A stretch of 64,000 nucleotides of DNA from Ancylobacter amanitiformis (GCF_030814815.1 NZ_JAUSVR010000002.1:372001-436000), one strand, 5' to 3'; positions 43,650 to 51,864 are shown, counted from the first letter of the stretch. Notes: generated by a model from the sequence alone, not told the origin. Made by a program: numbers and translations.

Positions 43650-44473
43650 AGCCGGCACGTTTCGACTACACGCGGCCTGCCGACCTCGCGGCGGCGACAG
43701 CGGCGCTGGCCGATGCCGGCGCCAAGCCGATAGCCGGCGGGCAAAGTCTGGGCCCGATGCTGAACCTGCGCCTCGCCCGGCCCTCCCTGCTGGTCGACGT
43801 GGTGCGGCTGCCCGATCTGCGAGGGGTGGAGGAGGGGCCGGGCGGCGTGCTGTTCGGCGCGGCCATCACCCATGCCGAGTTCGAGGATGGCGCGGTGCCC
43901 GACCCGACGCCCGGCTTCCTCGCCCGCATCGCCCACGGCATCGCCTATCGCGCGGTGCGCAATCGCGGCACCATCGGCGGCAGCCTCGCCCATGCCGACC
44001 CCGCCGCCGACTGGCCCACCACGCTCGCCGCGCTGGGTGCCGTGGTGCATCTGGCCGGTCCCGAGGGGCGGCGCGAACTGCCCGTTGAGGCGTTCATCCT
44101 CGGCGCGTTCGAGACCGCGCTGGGGCCGGGCGAAATCATTACCGGCGTATTCGTGCCCCGCTGCGCGGCGGGCGCGCGCTTCGGCTATCGCAAGTCCTGC
44201 CGCAAGCTGGGCGAGTTCGCGGAAGCCATGTGCGCGGTGCTGTCCGATCCCGCGTGCGGCGTGCATCGCCTCGTGGTCGGCGCTACCGAGGCCCGCCAGC
44301 TCGTGGTCACCGAGGCCGCCGCATTGATCGCCGATCCCGCTGGCGTCGAGGATTTGCTGCGCCGCGCGGGGCTCGCCGGCGATCCCGCCACCTTCCGCCT
44401 GCGCCGCGCGGTGATCGGCGACGCCATTGCCGCGCTGGCACGCGAGACGACGCCCGAAAGTCTCACCTCATGA
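43646..44473 (+). CDS. Molybdenum hydroxylase FAD-binding medium subunit
   Basis: CoxM-like flavoprotein of 275 residues. It has the N-terminal FDYTRPADLAAATAAL, the FAD-binding AGGQSLGPMLNLRLARPSLLVDV, and the second FAD motif RNRGTIGGSLAHADPAADWP. A CoxM-type C-terminal domain follows. It starts at GTG overlapping the large-subunit stop. Its own TGA overlaps the first of three tiny ORFs leading to the 2Fe-2S subunit gene. Confidence 0.93.
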   Translation: MKPARFDYTRPADLAAATAALADAGAKPIAGGQSLGPMLNLRLARPSLLVDVVRLPDLRGVEEGPGGVLFGAAITHAEFEDGAVPDPTPGFLARIAHGIAYRAVRNRGTIGGSLAHADPAADWPTTLAALGAVVHLAGPEGRRELPVEAFILGAFETALGPGEIITGVFVPRCAAGARFGYRKSCRKLGEFAEAMCAVLSDPACGVHRLVVGATEARQLVVTEAAALIADPAGVEDLLRRAGLAGDPATFRLRRAVIGDAIAALARETTPESLTS

Positions 44474-44524
44474 ACCACATTGCCCCATGACACACATTGC
44501 CCCATGAAACGTGTGGCCCCATGA
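44470..44524 (+). other. Chain of three ATGA-coupled six-codon mini-ORFs in a 17-bp tandem repeat
   Basis: Between the FAD-subunit stop and the 2Fe-2S start, four ATGs lie exactly 17 bp apart (44470, 44487, 44504, 44521). Each of the first three opens a 21-nt ORF (peptides MNHIAP, MTHIAP, MKRVAP) whose TGA overlaps the next ATG as ATGA. The first ATG overlaps the stop of the FAD-subunit gene and the last is the start of the fused 2Fe-2S gene. The unit is ATGAACCACATTGCCCC with the third copy diverged. No ribosome-binding site is seen inside the repeats. Confidence 0.85.
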
Positions 44525-45708
44525 ACGCCGTTCACTTCCGCATCAACGGCCGCGGCATTGACGCCGAAATCGAGCCGCGCCAGAGCCTTGCCGATTTCGT
44601 GCGCGAGGAATTGCTGCTCACCGGCACGCATCTGGGCTGCGAGCATGGCGTGTGCGGCGCCTGCACCGTGCTGGTCGACGGCGCGCCGGCCCGCTCCTGC
44701 ATTGCCTATCCCGTGGCGCTGGACGGGGCGAGCATCACCACCATCGAGGGATTGGCGCAGGATGCCGTGGCGGGCGAACTGCGCGCGGCCTTCACCCGCG
44801 AGCACGCCCTGCAATGCGGCTTTTGCACGCCCGGCATGCTGATCATGGCGCGCGACATCGTGCTGCGCCGGCCGGGCCTGGACGAAGCGGCGATCCGCCA
44901 CGAACTTGCCGGCAATCTCTGTCGCTGCACCGGCTATGCCGGCATCGTGCGGGCGATCCGCGCCGTGGCCCTCGCGCGGGCGGGCGCGGCGCCCCTCGTC
45001 ACGCGCGGGGCGAGCCCGGCGCCGCCGGTCGGTCCGTCCCCGCTCACCCTGCCGGTGTCGCCCGCCCGCCGGGCCGGCGGCGAGGCTCCCGCGATGGCCG
45101 CGCCGGTGGCGATGGCGTCGGCGGCCGGGGGCGCGTTCATCCCGGCGCCGCTGAGCAACCCGATCGAGATCACCGAGGCGTTCGAGGTCGACGCCCCGCG
45201 CGGGGAGGTGTGGGCGCTGTTCCAGGATCCCGCGCGCGTCATCGCCTGCCTGCCGGGCGCGCGGCTGACGCAGCCGAGCGACGGGCGCCGCCTTGAGGCG
45301 GAGATGAGCGTGAAGCTCGGCCCGATGCAGGCGGCGTTTGGCGGGATCGGCCTCATCGCGCCCGATCCGGCCAACTGGTCCGGCGTCATTCACGGGCGCG
45401 GCGTCGATGGCCGCAGCGCCAGCCGCATCGAGGCACGGCTGGCCTATCGGCTTGAGGCGGCGGCGGGAGGAAATGCCACCCGCGTGCACATCGAGGTGGC
45501 CTATGTGCTGCAGGGCCCGCTCGCCCAGATGAGCCGGGGCGCCATTGCCCGCGACCTCGCCGCCCGCCTGACCAGCGCCTTCGCCGCCAACCTGGGCGCG
45601 GCGCTGAAAGGGCAGGCGACCCCGGTCGCGGCGGCGCCGCTCGACGCCGGCGCGCTGTTCCTCGCCCTGGTGAAGGGCTGGCTGGCGCGGCTGTTCGGGC
45701 GCGGCTGA
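44521..45708 (+). CDS. Fusion of 2Fe-2S hydroxylase subunit (CoxS) and CoxG-like domain
   Basis: A 395-residue fusion. Residues 1-150 are the small iron-sulfur subunit: plant-type cluster cysteines C40, C45, C48 and C60 (GCEHGVCGAC), and a second cluster in QCGFCTPGM and NLCRCTGY. A Pro/Ala-rich linker (about 155-215) leads to a SRPBCC/CoxG domain (EAFEVDAPRGEVWALFQDPARVIACLPG and on). The protein ends in a hydrophobic, basic tail (LFLALVKGWLARLFGRG) that could sit on the membrane as in CoxG. CoxS and CoxG are normally separate proteins. An alternative TTG start at 44497 would overlap the mini-ORFs and is less likely. Confidence 0.92.
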   Translation: MNAVHFRINGRGIDAEIEPRQSLADFVREELLLTGTHLGCEHGVCGACTVLVDGAPARSCIAYPVALDGASITTIEGLAQDAVAGELRAAFTREHALQCGFCTPGMLIMARDIVLRRPGLDEAAIRHELAGNLCRCTGYAGIVRAIRAVALARAGAAPLVTRGASPAPPVGPSPLTLPVSPARRAGGEAPAMAAPVAMASAAGGAFIPAPLSNPIEITEAFEVDAPRGEVWALFQDPARVIACLPGARLTQPSDGRRLEAEMSVKLGPMQAAFGGIGLIAPDPANWSGVIHGRGVDGRSASRIEARLAYRLEAAAGGNATRVHIEVAYVLQGPLAQMSRGAIARDLAARLTSAFAANLGAALKGQATPVAAAPLDAGALFLALVKGWLARLFGRG

Positions 45709-45861
45709 ATCAGTTTGGGCGAAGCGGCGCGCAAGTCCTCGGGCGGGCTCGCTTTCCGCCTGCGCGAGGGGCTTGAACCACTTTGGGAACGGCGCGGCGC
45801 GCGCGGATGAATCAACCTCTGCGCAAGGCCGCGCAAGCGGTTGACCCGCCTAGCCTTTGCC
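45709..45861. other. Convergent intergenic gap
   Basis: About 150 bp between the convergent fusion gene and gntR-type gene. The repeated words TTTGGG and GCGCAAG occur, but I see no strong terminator. Confidence 0.4.
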
Positions 45862-46614
45862 TCAGCGCAGCAGGTCGACGTCGAGCTGCACGCAGTCGCC
45901 GCGATAGATGATGTCGGCGAGGTAGATCACCACGTCGTTCTCGTCCACCACCACGAGATGCGCCTCCACGGTGGGAAAGCCGATGCCGATGGCGAGCAGG
46001 TTGGCCACGCGCGGCTCCACCGTGCCGACGATGAAGGACTGGCGCGCCTTCTTCACCTGCAGCCCCTCCAGCGTGGCAACGACACTGATGGTCGGCTCGC
46101 GCTCGAAGCGGGTAGGGGCGAGCGCGAGCAACCGCTCGTCGACATGCACCCGCGCGAAGGAATAGGGCTGGCCGCGCCGCGACTGCACGCTTTCCAGGTA
46201 GCGGTAGCGCGGGGCGGGGCTGCCGTCCTCCGGCTGCACGGTGGGCAGCGGCGGGTTGGCGGGCACGGGCAGGAAGCGCGGCACGTTGGCGCCGATGGTG
46301 CCGGCCAGCGAGTGCCATTTGAGATCGAGCTTGAGCCAGCGTTTCTCCTCGACCGAGGCGGAGACGAAGGTGCCCTTGCCCTGGATGCGCCGCACCAGCC
46401 CCTCGCTCTGCAGCACCTCCACTGCCTGGCGCACGGTGACGCGGGCGACGCGGAACTCGGCTTCCAGTTCCTGCAGGGTTGAGATTTTCTCGTTCGGCCC
46501 CCACACACCGTCCTCGATGCGCCGGCGGATGACCCCGGCGACCTGCAGATAGCGCGGCACCGGGCTGCGACGATAATCGGGACTGGTCAGGCCGGAGGGA
46601 GAATCCTTGAGCAT
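45862..46614 (-). CDS. GntR-family transcriptional regulator with UTRA domain (HutC type)
   Basis: A 250-residue repressor-type regulator. The winged helix (about 18-85) shows PRYLQVAGVIRRRIEDGVW, LEAEFRVARVTVRQAVEVLQSEGLV and RIQGKGTFV. A UTRA ligand domain follows, with YSFARVHVDERLLAL, then the VEPRVANLLAIGIGFPTVEAHLVV stretch. The ligand is probably the pathway substrate or an intermediate. The gene follows pxpC on the same strand by about 90 bp. A GTG at 46647 would extend it by 11 residues but has no ribosome-binding site. It is the only DNA-binding regulator seen in the catabolic region, so it likely controls several of its promoters. Confidence 0.88.
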   Translation of the reverse strand: MLKDSPSGLTSPDYRRSPVPRYLQVAGVIRRRIEDGVWGPNEKISTLQELEAEFRVARVTVRQAVEVLQSEGLVRRIQGKGTFVSASVEEKRWLKLDLKWHSLAGTIGANVPRFLPVPANPPLPTVQPEDGSPAPRYRYLESVQSRRGQPYSFARVHVDERLLALAPTRFEREPTISVVATLEGLQVKKARQSFIVGTVEPRVANLLAIGIGFPTVEAHLVVVDENDVVIYLADIIYRGDCVQLDVDLLR

Positions 46615-46692
46615 GGGCAATGTCGGTTCCGATGGCGGCAACGGCACATTCGCGTGCGCAGCCGCGGGTCAGGTCAGAATCGCTGGGGTCTT

Positions 46693-46720
46693 CCTATCTT
46701 CCCTATCATGTAATCCTATC
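46693..46720 (-). promoter_or_regulatory. Three direct GATAGG repeats upstream of the GntR gene
   Basis: Read on the minus strand, GATAGG occurs three times (spacers of 7 and 3 bp), overlapping the last codons and stop of pxpC and lying about 80-105 bp before the regulator ATG. Direct repeats could mark an activator or autoregulatory site; chance is possible. Confidence 0.25.
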
Positions 46721-47776
46721 CATCGCTCCGCGCCCTTCGTCGGATTCCAGCGCCGAAACGACGCCGGAGACCAGATTTTCGCGCAGCAGCGCCTCGAGAT
46801 CGACGCGGGCGAGCGCACGCACGGGCAGGAGCGCGGCGATCTGCTGGGCGACGGCCCGCTCCTGCGCGCGGCGGGCCTCTTCCGCCTGCGCGACGGAGAC
46901 GGCGATGAAGCGCACCGAGGCGCCCGGCAGCAGCCGGCCGGCGGCGGGGAGGTCGGCGGAAATGACCGTGGCGATCTTGGCATAGCCGCCGATCGTCTGG
47001 TGGTCCGCCAGCAGCAGGATGGGCAGTCCCGAGCCCGGCACCTGGATCGAGCCGGTGACGATGCCGTCGGACACGATGTCGGCACCCCGCCGGAAGCCGA
47101 GCGGCGTGCCCTCCAGCCGCAGGCCCATGCGGTCCGCCTCGCGGGAGACGCGATAGGCCGTGCCGAGAAACTCCGCGAGCCCGTCCTCGGTGAACGCGTC
47201 GGCCTGCGGGCCCAGCACCACGCGCAGCGCCCCGCCGAAGGTCAGCGATGGCGGGTTCTGGAGTTCAAGACACGGGCCGTCGAGCGAGGAGGCACCCAGC
47301 GCGATAACGTCGCCCGCCATCAGCGCGCGGCCGAGATGCCCGCCGAACCGGCCCTTGAGATCGGTTGCGCGCGAGCCCAGCACGCACGGCACGTCAATGC
47401 CGCCGGCAAAGGCGAGGATGGCGCTGCCGCTCGCCTTGAGCGGCCCGATCCGCACCCGCGCGCGCTCCGGTATATCGATCGCGCGCCAGGGGCCGAAGCG
47501 CCGCGTCTCCCCGCCCTGCTCCACCTCGATCACGCCATCGGCGCCTGTCAGCGCCAGCCGGGCGGGGCCGCCGGTCACCTCGAAGGCGGGGCCGGCGAGC
47601 CGCAGTTCCAGCGCGGCCGCCCCGGGCTCGTTGCCCACCAGCGCATTGGCGAGCCGCAGCGCGGGCGGATCCAGCGCGCCGCAGACCGGCACGCCAAAGG
47701 CCTGGAAGCCGAGGCGCCCGGCATCCTGCACGCTGGTCTGCGGGCCGGGCTGGAGGATGGCGATTGCCGCGCTCAT
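46706..47776 (-). CDS. pxpC: 5-oxoprolinase subunit PxpC (biotin-dependent carboxyltransferase family)
   Basis: PxpC acts with PxpA and PxpB in ATP-dependent opening of 5-oxoproline (pyroglutamate) to glutamate. The 356-residue protein begins with AIAILQPGPQTSVQDAGRLGFQAFGVPVCGALD, the KipA/PxpC signature. ALRLANALVGNEPGAAALE follows, and later GSGLPILLLADHQTIGGYAKIATVI. The start is the ATG that overlaps the pxpB stop (ATGA). Within this cluster the three subunits might act on another lactam. Confidence 0.92.
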   Translation of the reverse strand: MSAAIAILQPGPQTSVQDAGRLGFQAFGVPVCGALDPPALRLANALVGNEPGAAALELRLAGPAFEVTGGPARLALTGADGVIEVEQGGETRRFGPWRAIDIPERARVRIGPLKASGSAILAFAGGIDVPCVLGSRATDLKGRFGGHLGRALMAGDVIALGASSLDGPCLELQNPPSLTFGGALRVVLGPQADAFTEDGLAEFLGTAYRVSREADRMGLRLEGTPLGFRRGADIVSDGIVTGSIQVPGSGLPILLLADHQTIGGYAKIATVISADLPAAGRLLPGASVRFIAVSVAQAEEARRAQERAVAQQIAALLPVRALARVDLEALLRENLVSGVVSALESDEGRGAMDRIT

Positions 47777-48543
47777 CGGCTCGCCTCGCAATCCGGAACA
47801 TGGGCGCCGCGCGCCACCGCCGCGCGGATCGCCGCATGTTCATCCGGCCCCGCTGGCACGAAGCGTACCCCGTCGCCGGGCGTGAACAGGGTGGGCGGCG
47901 CCCGCGCGGGATCGAAGAAGCGCAGCGGCGTGTGGCCGATCAACCGCCAGCCGCCGGGCGATTCGACGGGATAGATGCCGGTCATGCGCTGGGCGATGGC
48001 GACCGATCCGGCGGGCACCCGCACGCGTGGGCTGGTGAGGCGCGGCAGGTCCAGTTCCGCCGGCAGGTCGCCGAGATAGGCGAAGCCCGGCAGGAAGCCC
48101 TGCACATAGACGCGGTAGACCGTGCCGGCATGGCGGGCGATCACCTCGTCCTCGCCGAGGCCGGTGGCGCGGGCGACATCGCCGAGGTCCGGGCCCGCTT
48201 CGCCGCCATAAAGCACCGGAATGCGCCAGACGCGGGCGGGAGCCTCGACGCGGGCCTCGCCGATGTCGAGCGCGGCAAGGCTCTCCTGAAGCGCGGCGGC
48301 GCAGGTGCGGCGCGGATCGTAATGCACCAGCAGCGAGCGGAAGGTCGGCACCGTCTCGACCATGCCCTCGGGCGGGTGTGCCGCCAGCAGCGCCGCCGTG
48401 CGGTGGACGAGGGCGTTGATCTCTGGCGCGATGACGGTGCCGAACTCCACCGCGAAGGCCGTGTCGCCCAGATCGAGGAAGCGCGCCAGCGCGCCGAGGC
48501 GCCGGGAACCGGCATCGTGCTGCTCCGCCTTCTCTTCCGTCAC
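47773..48543 (-). CDS. pxpB: 5-oxoprolinase subunit PxpB (KipI family)
   Basis: Partner subunit of 256 residues, cyclophilin-like fold. Family blocks are FLDLGDTAFAVEFG, VPTFRSLLVHYDP, YVQGFLPGFAYLGDLP, SPRVRVPAGSVAIAQRMTGIYPVESPGGWRLIGHTPLRFFDP and the terminal PGDGVRFVP. It starts at GTG with GGAG about 8 nt before, and is divergent from pxpA across a short region with a perfect palindrome. Confidence 0.92.
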   Translation of the reverse strand: MTEEKAEQHDAGSRRLGALARFLDLGDTAFAVEFGTVIAPEINALVHRTAALLAAHPPEGMVETVPTFRSLLVHYDPRRTCAAALQESLAALDIGEARVEAPARVWRIPVLYGGEAGPDLGDVARATGLGEDEVIARHAGTVYRVYVQGFLPGFAYLGDLPAELDLPRLTSPRVRVPAGSVAIAQRMTGIYPVESPGGWRLIGHTPLRFFDPARAPPTLFTPGDGVRFVPAGPDEHAAIRAAVARGAHVPDCEASR

Positions 48544-48568
48544 GGGAGGTCTCCAGCGCGTGGATAAT

Positions 48569-48588
48569 TCATCCTAATGTTAGGATGA
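48569..48588. promoter_or_regulatory. Perfect 20-bp palindrome between pxpB and pxpA
   Basis: TCATCCTAATGTTAGGATGA has 9-bp arms around TG and lies between divergent pxpBC(-gntR) and pxpA-fbiC. A further GGAT at 48562 adds a third half-site. Such a site at a divergent promoter beside a GntR gene is a good candidate operator. Confidence 0.5.
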
Positions 48589-48656
48589 TTGAGCTTGAAA
48601 TGCATTACCAGATAATGTGTTAATCGTGGACGTGAACAGTGATCAGGAGGTTGCCC

Positions 48657-49433
48657 GTGGCCGTGCGCATCAACATCAACGCCGATATGGGCGAGGGCTA
48701 CGGTCACTATCGGATCGGCAATGACGACGAGATCCTCACCCTTGTGCAGAGCGTCAATGTCGCCTGCGGCCTGCATGGCGGCGACGCCACGGTCATGCGC
48801 GAGGTCTGCCTCAAGGCGAAGGAGAACGGCGTCTCCATCGGCGCCCATCCCGGCTTCAACGACATCTGGGGTTTCGGCCGCCGGCAGATCCGCATGAGCC
48901 CGGCCGATCTCGAATATCTCGTGGCCTATCAGCTCGGCGCGCTGGCCGGCATGGCGGCCTATGCCGGCACCAAGGTGACGCATGTGAAGCCGCATGGCGC
49001 GCTCAACAACATGGCCGCCATCGACAAGAGCTATGCGCTGGCGATCGGGCGGGCGATCCGCACGGTCGATCCCTCGCTCTATTATCTCGCGCTGTCCGGA
49101 TCGGCGATGGAGACGGCGGCGCTGGAACTCGACCTGCCGCTGGCGCGTGAGGCCTTCATCGACCGGCTCTATGATGACGCGGGCAACCTGCTCACCCGCA
49201 CCGACCCGCGCGCGGTGATCAAGGATCCCGCGATCGCGGCGGAGCGCACGGTGCGCATGGTGCTGGACGGCGAGATCATCTCGGTCGACGGCAAGCCGCT
49301 GCCGACCCGGTTCGATTCGCTCTGCGTGCATGGCGACGAGCCGACCGCCATCGCGGTGGCGCGTGCCGTGCGCGGCGCGCTGGAGGAGGCCGGCGTCGAA
49401 CTGGTGACGCTGCCCGAGAAGATGAGGGGCTAG
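48657..49433 (+). CDS. pxpA: 5-oxoprolinase subunit PxpA (LamB/YcsF family)
   Basis: A 258-residue subunit with the LamB/YcsF fold. It opens with RININADMGEGYGHYRIGNDDEIL, followed by SVNVACGLHGGDATVMREV, IGAHPGFNDIWGFGRRQI and THVKPHGALNNMA, all family hallmarks. The C-terminal CVHGDEPTAIAVARAV is also typical. An AGGAGG site 7 nt before GTG 48657 decides the start over GTG 48639. It is separated from fbiC by only 4 bp, so F420 precursor synthesis and lactam hydrolysis are co-transcribed. Older literature names this family lactam utilisation protein. Confidence 0.92.
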   Translation: MAVRININADMGEGYGHYRIGNDDEILTLVQSVNVACGLHGGDATVMREVCLKAKENGVSIGAHPGFNDIWGFGRRQIRMSPADLEYLVAYQLGALAGMAAYAGTKVTHVKPHGALNNMAAIDKSYALAIGRAIRTVDPSLYYLALSGSAMETAALELDLPLAREAFIDRLYDDAGNLLTRTDPRAVIKDPAIAAERTVRMVLDGEIISVDGKPLPTRFDSLCVHGDEPTAIAVARAVRGALEEAGVELVTLPEKMRG

Positions 49434-49437
49434 GGCG

Positions 49438-51864
49438 ATGGTGCCGGCGGAAGGGCTCCCCGGCGGCGAAACGCTCGCCCGCGAGGCGGCGCTGGCGCTG
49501 GCCGGCGCGGGCGACCTCGCCGCGCTGATGCGGGCGGCGGCGCAGATGCGCGATGCCGGCTTCGGCGCCACCGTCACCGTCTCGCGCAAGGTCTTCATCC
49601 CGCTCACCCAGCTGTGCCGCGACGTTTGCCATTACTGCACCTTCGCCCATGCCCCGCGAAAGGGGCAGCGCGCCTTTCTCCGGCCTGACGAGGTGCTGGC
49701 CATCGCCCGCGCCGGCGCGCAGATGGGCTGCGACGAGGCGCTGTTCACCCTCGGCGACAAGCCGGAGCAGCGCTACGCCCTGGCCCGCGAGGAACTGGCG
49801 ACGCTGGGCTTCGCCACGACGCTGGACTATCTCGCCGCCATGGCCGGGCTTGTGCTGCGCGAGACCGGTCTTCTGCCTCACCTCAATGCCGGGGTGATGG
49901 CGGCGGCGGATCTGGCGCGCCTGCGCACGGTGTCGGCGTCGCAGGGGCTGATGATCGAGACGACCGCCGAGCGGCTTTCGGCGCGCGGCGGTCCGCATTT
50001 CGGCTCGCCCGACAAATGGCCGCAAGCGCGCCTCGCCACGCTGGAGGCGGCCGGTCGCGCGGGCGTGCCGTTCACAACGGGGCTGCTGATCGGCATCGGC
50101 GAGACGCGGGTGGAACGCATCGAAGCGCTGCTGGCCATTCGCGACAGCCACGCGCGGCACGGCCATGTGCAGGAAGTGATCATCCAGAATTTCCGCGCCA
50201 AGCCGGGCACGAAGATGGCCGGCGCGCCCGAACCCTCGCTGGACGACCATCTGTGGACCGTCGCGGTGGCGCGGCTGATCCTCGGCCCGGCCATCTCGCT
50301 CCAGGCGCCGCCCAACCTGCAGCCGGAGGGGCTGAAGGCGCTGATCGATGCCGGGATCAATGATTGGGGCGGCGTCTCGCCGGTCACGCCCGACCACGTG
50401 AATCCCGAAGCGCCGTGGCCGGCGCTCGCCGCGCTCGCCGCCGCCACCGCGCGTGCCGGAAAGGTACTCAGTCCCCGGCTCGCGGTCTATCCCGCCTATA
50501 TCGAGGATCGCGCGCGCTGGCTGGATCCGGCCGTCGCGCCGCTCGTGCTGCGCCGCGCCGATGGCGCGGGTCTCGCCCATGAAGGCGGCTGGCGTGTCGG
50601 CGCGCCGGAGGCCCGCGTGGTCGAATGGCCCGCCGCACCGGCCATTGCCGGGCCGGAGACGGTGCTGGAGGCGGTGCTCGACAAGGCGGTCGCCGGCCGC
50701 GCGCTCGATGAGGGCGAGATCGTCGCGCTGTTCGACGCGCGGGGCAGCCGGGCGCAGCGGGTCTTCGCGGCGGCGGATGCGCTGCGGCGCGCGGTGGTGG
50801 GCGACACGGTGTCCTATGTCGTCACGCGCAACATCAACTACACCAATGTCTGCGCCCATAAATGCGGCTTCTGCGCCTTCTCCAAGGGGCGCCAGCACGA
50901 GCATCTGCGCGGCCGGCCCTATGAGCTGGATCTGGACGAGATCCAGCGCCGGACCCGTGAGGCATGGGCGCGCGGGGCGACCGAAGTGTGCATGCAGGGC
51001 GGCATCCACCCGGATTTCTCCGGCGACACCTATCTCGCCATCCTGCGGGCGGTGAAGCGGGCGGTGCCGGACATGCATGTCCATGCCTTCTCGCCGCTGG
51101 AAGTGCGCCATGGCGCGGCGACGCTCGGCCTCTCCGTGCCGGATTTCCTCCTCGCGCTGAAGCAGGCGGGCCTCGGCTCGCTGCCGGGAACGGCGGCGGA
51201 AATCCTTGACGACGAGGTGCGCGCACGGCTTTGCGCGGACAAGCTGACCACGCGGGAATGGCTGGAGACAGTGGCCGCCGCCCATCGCGTCGGCCTCAGG
51301 ACCACGTCGACCATCATGTTCGGCCATGTCGATGGCTACCGGCACTGGGCGCGCCATCTCCTCCGGCTGCGCCAATTGCAGGCCGAGACCGGCGGCATCA
51401 CCGAATTCGTGCCGCTGCCCTTCCTGCACATGGAAGCGCCGCTCTATCTCAAGGGCGGCACGCGGGCCGGCCCCAGCCGGCGCGAGGCACTGCTGATGCA
51501 TGCGGTGGGGCGGCTGGCGCTCAACCCGCTCATCCCCAACATCCAGGCATCCTGGGTCAAGCTGGGGGAGGGCGGCCTTGTCGCGGCGCTGGCGGCGGGG
51601 GCCAATGACAGCGGCGGCACCTTGATGGATGAATCGATCAGCCGCGCCGCCGGCGGCGTGCACGGGCAGGAATTTCCGCCCGACCGGATGGAAGCGGCGA
51701 TCCGCGCGGCCGGCCGCCTCGCCCGGCAGCGCACCACGCTCTATGGCGAGGCGCCCTCGCGGCAGAAGCAGCGTTCCTATGCGGCGGACGCGCTGACGCC
51801 GCGCGTCGAGCCGGCGGCGGGCAAGTTCGCGCGCGTGGGGAGCCTGGCGGCGCGCGGCGGGTGA
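49438..51864 (+). CDS. fbiC: FO synthase, bifunctional CofG-CofH fusion
   Basis: FbiC makes FO, the deazaflavin chromophore of F420, from tyrosine and 5-amino-6-ribitylaminouracil. The 808-residue protein holds two radical-SAM domains: CofG-like (about 40-370) with LTQLCRDVCHYCTFAHAPR, and CofH-like (about 460-780) with YTNVCAHKCGFCAFSKGR. The CofG part has TLGDKPEQRY and GLLIGIGETRVERIEAL; the CofH part has VCMQGGIHPDFSGDTYL, TAAEILDDEVR and SWVKLG. Fused FbiC is typical of actinobacteria and some proteobacteria, while archaea have separate proteins. It completes the F420 pathway begun by cofCDE 21 kb away. Confidence 0.96.
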   Translation: MVPAEGLPGGETLAREAALALAGAGDLAALMRAAAQMRDAGFGATVTVSRKVFIPLTQLCRDVCHYCTFAHAPRKGQRAFLRPDEVLAIARAGAQMGCDEALFTLGDKPEQRYALAREELATLGFATTLDYLAAMAGLVLRETGLLPHLNAGVMAAADLARLRTVSASQGLMIETTAERLSARGGPHFGSPDKWPQARLATLEAAGRAGVPFTTGLLIGIGETRVERIEALLAIRDSHARHGHVQEVIIQNFRAKPGTKMAGAPEPSLDDHLWTVAVARLILGPAISLQAPPNLQPEGLKALIDAGINDWGGVSPVTPDHVNPEAPWPALAALAAATARAGKVLSPRLAVYPAYIEDRARWLDPAVAPLVLRRADGAGLAHEGGWRVGAPEARVVEWPAAPAIAGPETVLEAVLDKAVAGRALDEGEIVALFDARGSRAQRVFAAADALRRAVVGDTVSYVVTRNINYTNVCAHKCGFCAFSKGRQHEHLRGRPYELDLDEIQRRTREAWARGATEVCMQGGIHPDFSGDTYLAILRAVKRAVPDMHVHAFSPLEVRHGAATLGLSVPDFLLALKQAGLGSLPGTAAEILDDEVRARLCADKLTTREWLETVAAAHRVGLRTTSTIMFGHVDGYRHWARHLLRLRQLQAETGGITEFVPLPFLHMEAPLYLKGGTRAGPSRREALLMHAVGRLALNPLIPNIQASWVKLGEGGLVAALAAGANDSGGTLMDESISRAAGGVHGQEFPPDRMEAAIRAAGRLARQRTTLYGEAPSRQKQRSYAADALTPRVEPAAGKFARVGSLAARGG

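Noticed and set aside
38750-45708. Carbon monoxide dehydrogenase genes
   Set aside because: The large subunits lack the AYxCSFR loop with the copper-binding cysteine. They are better called CO-dehydrogenase-like molybdenum hydroxylases.
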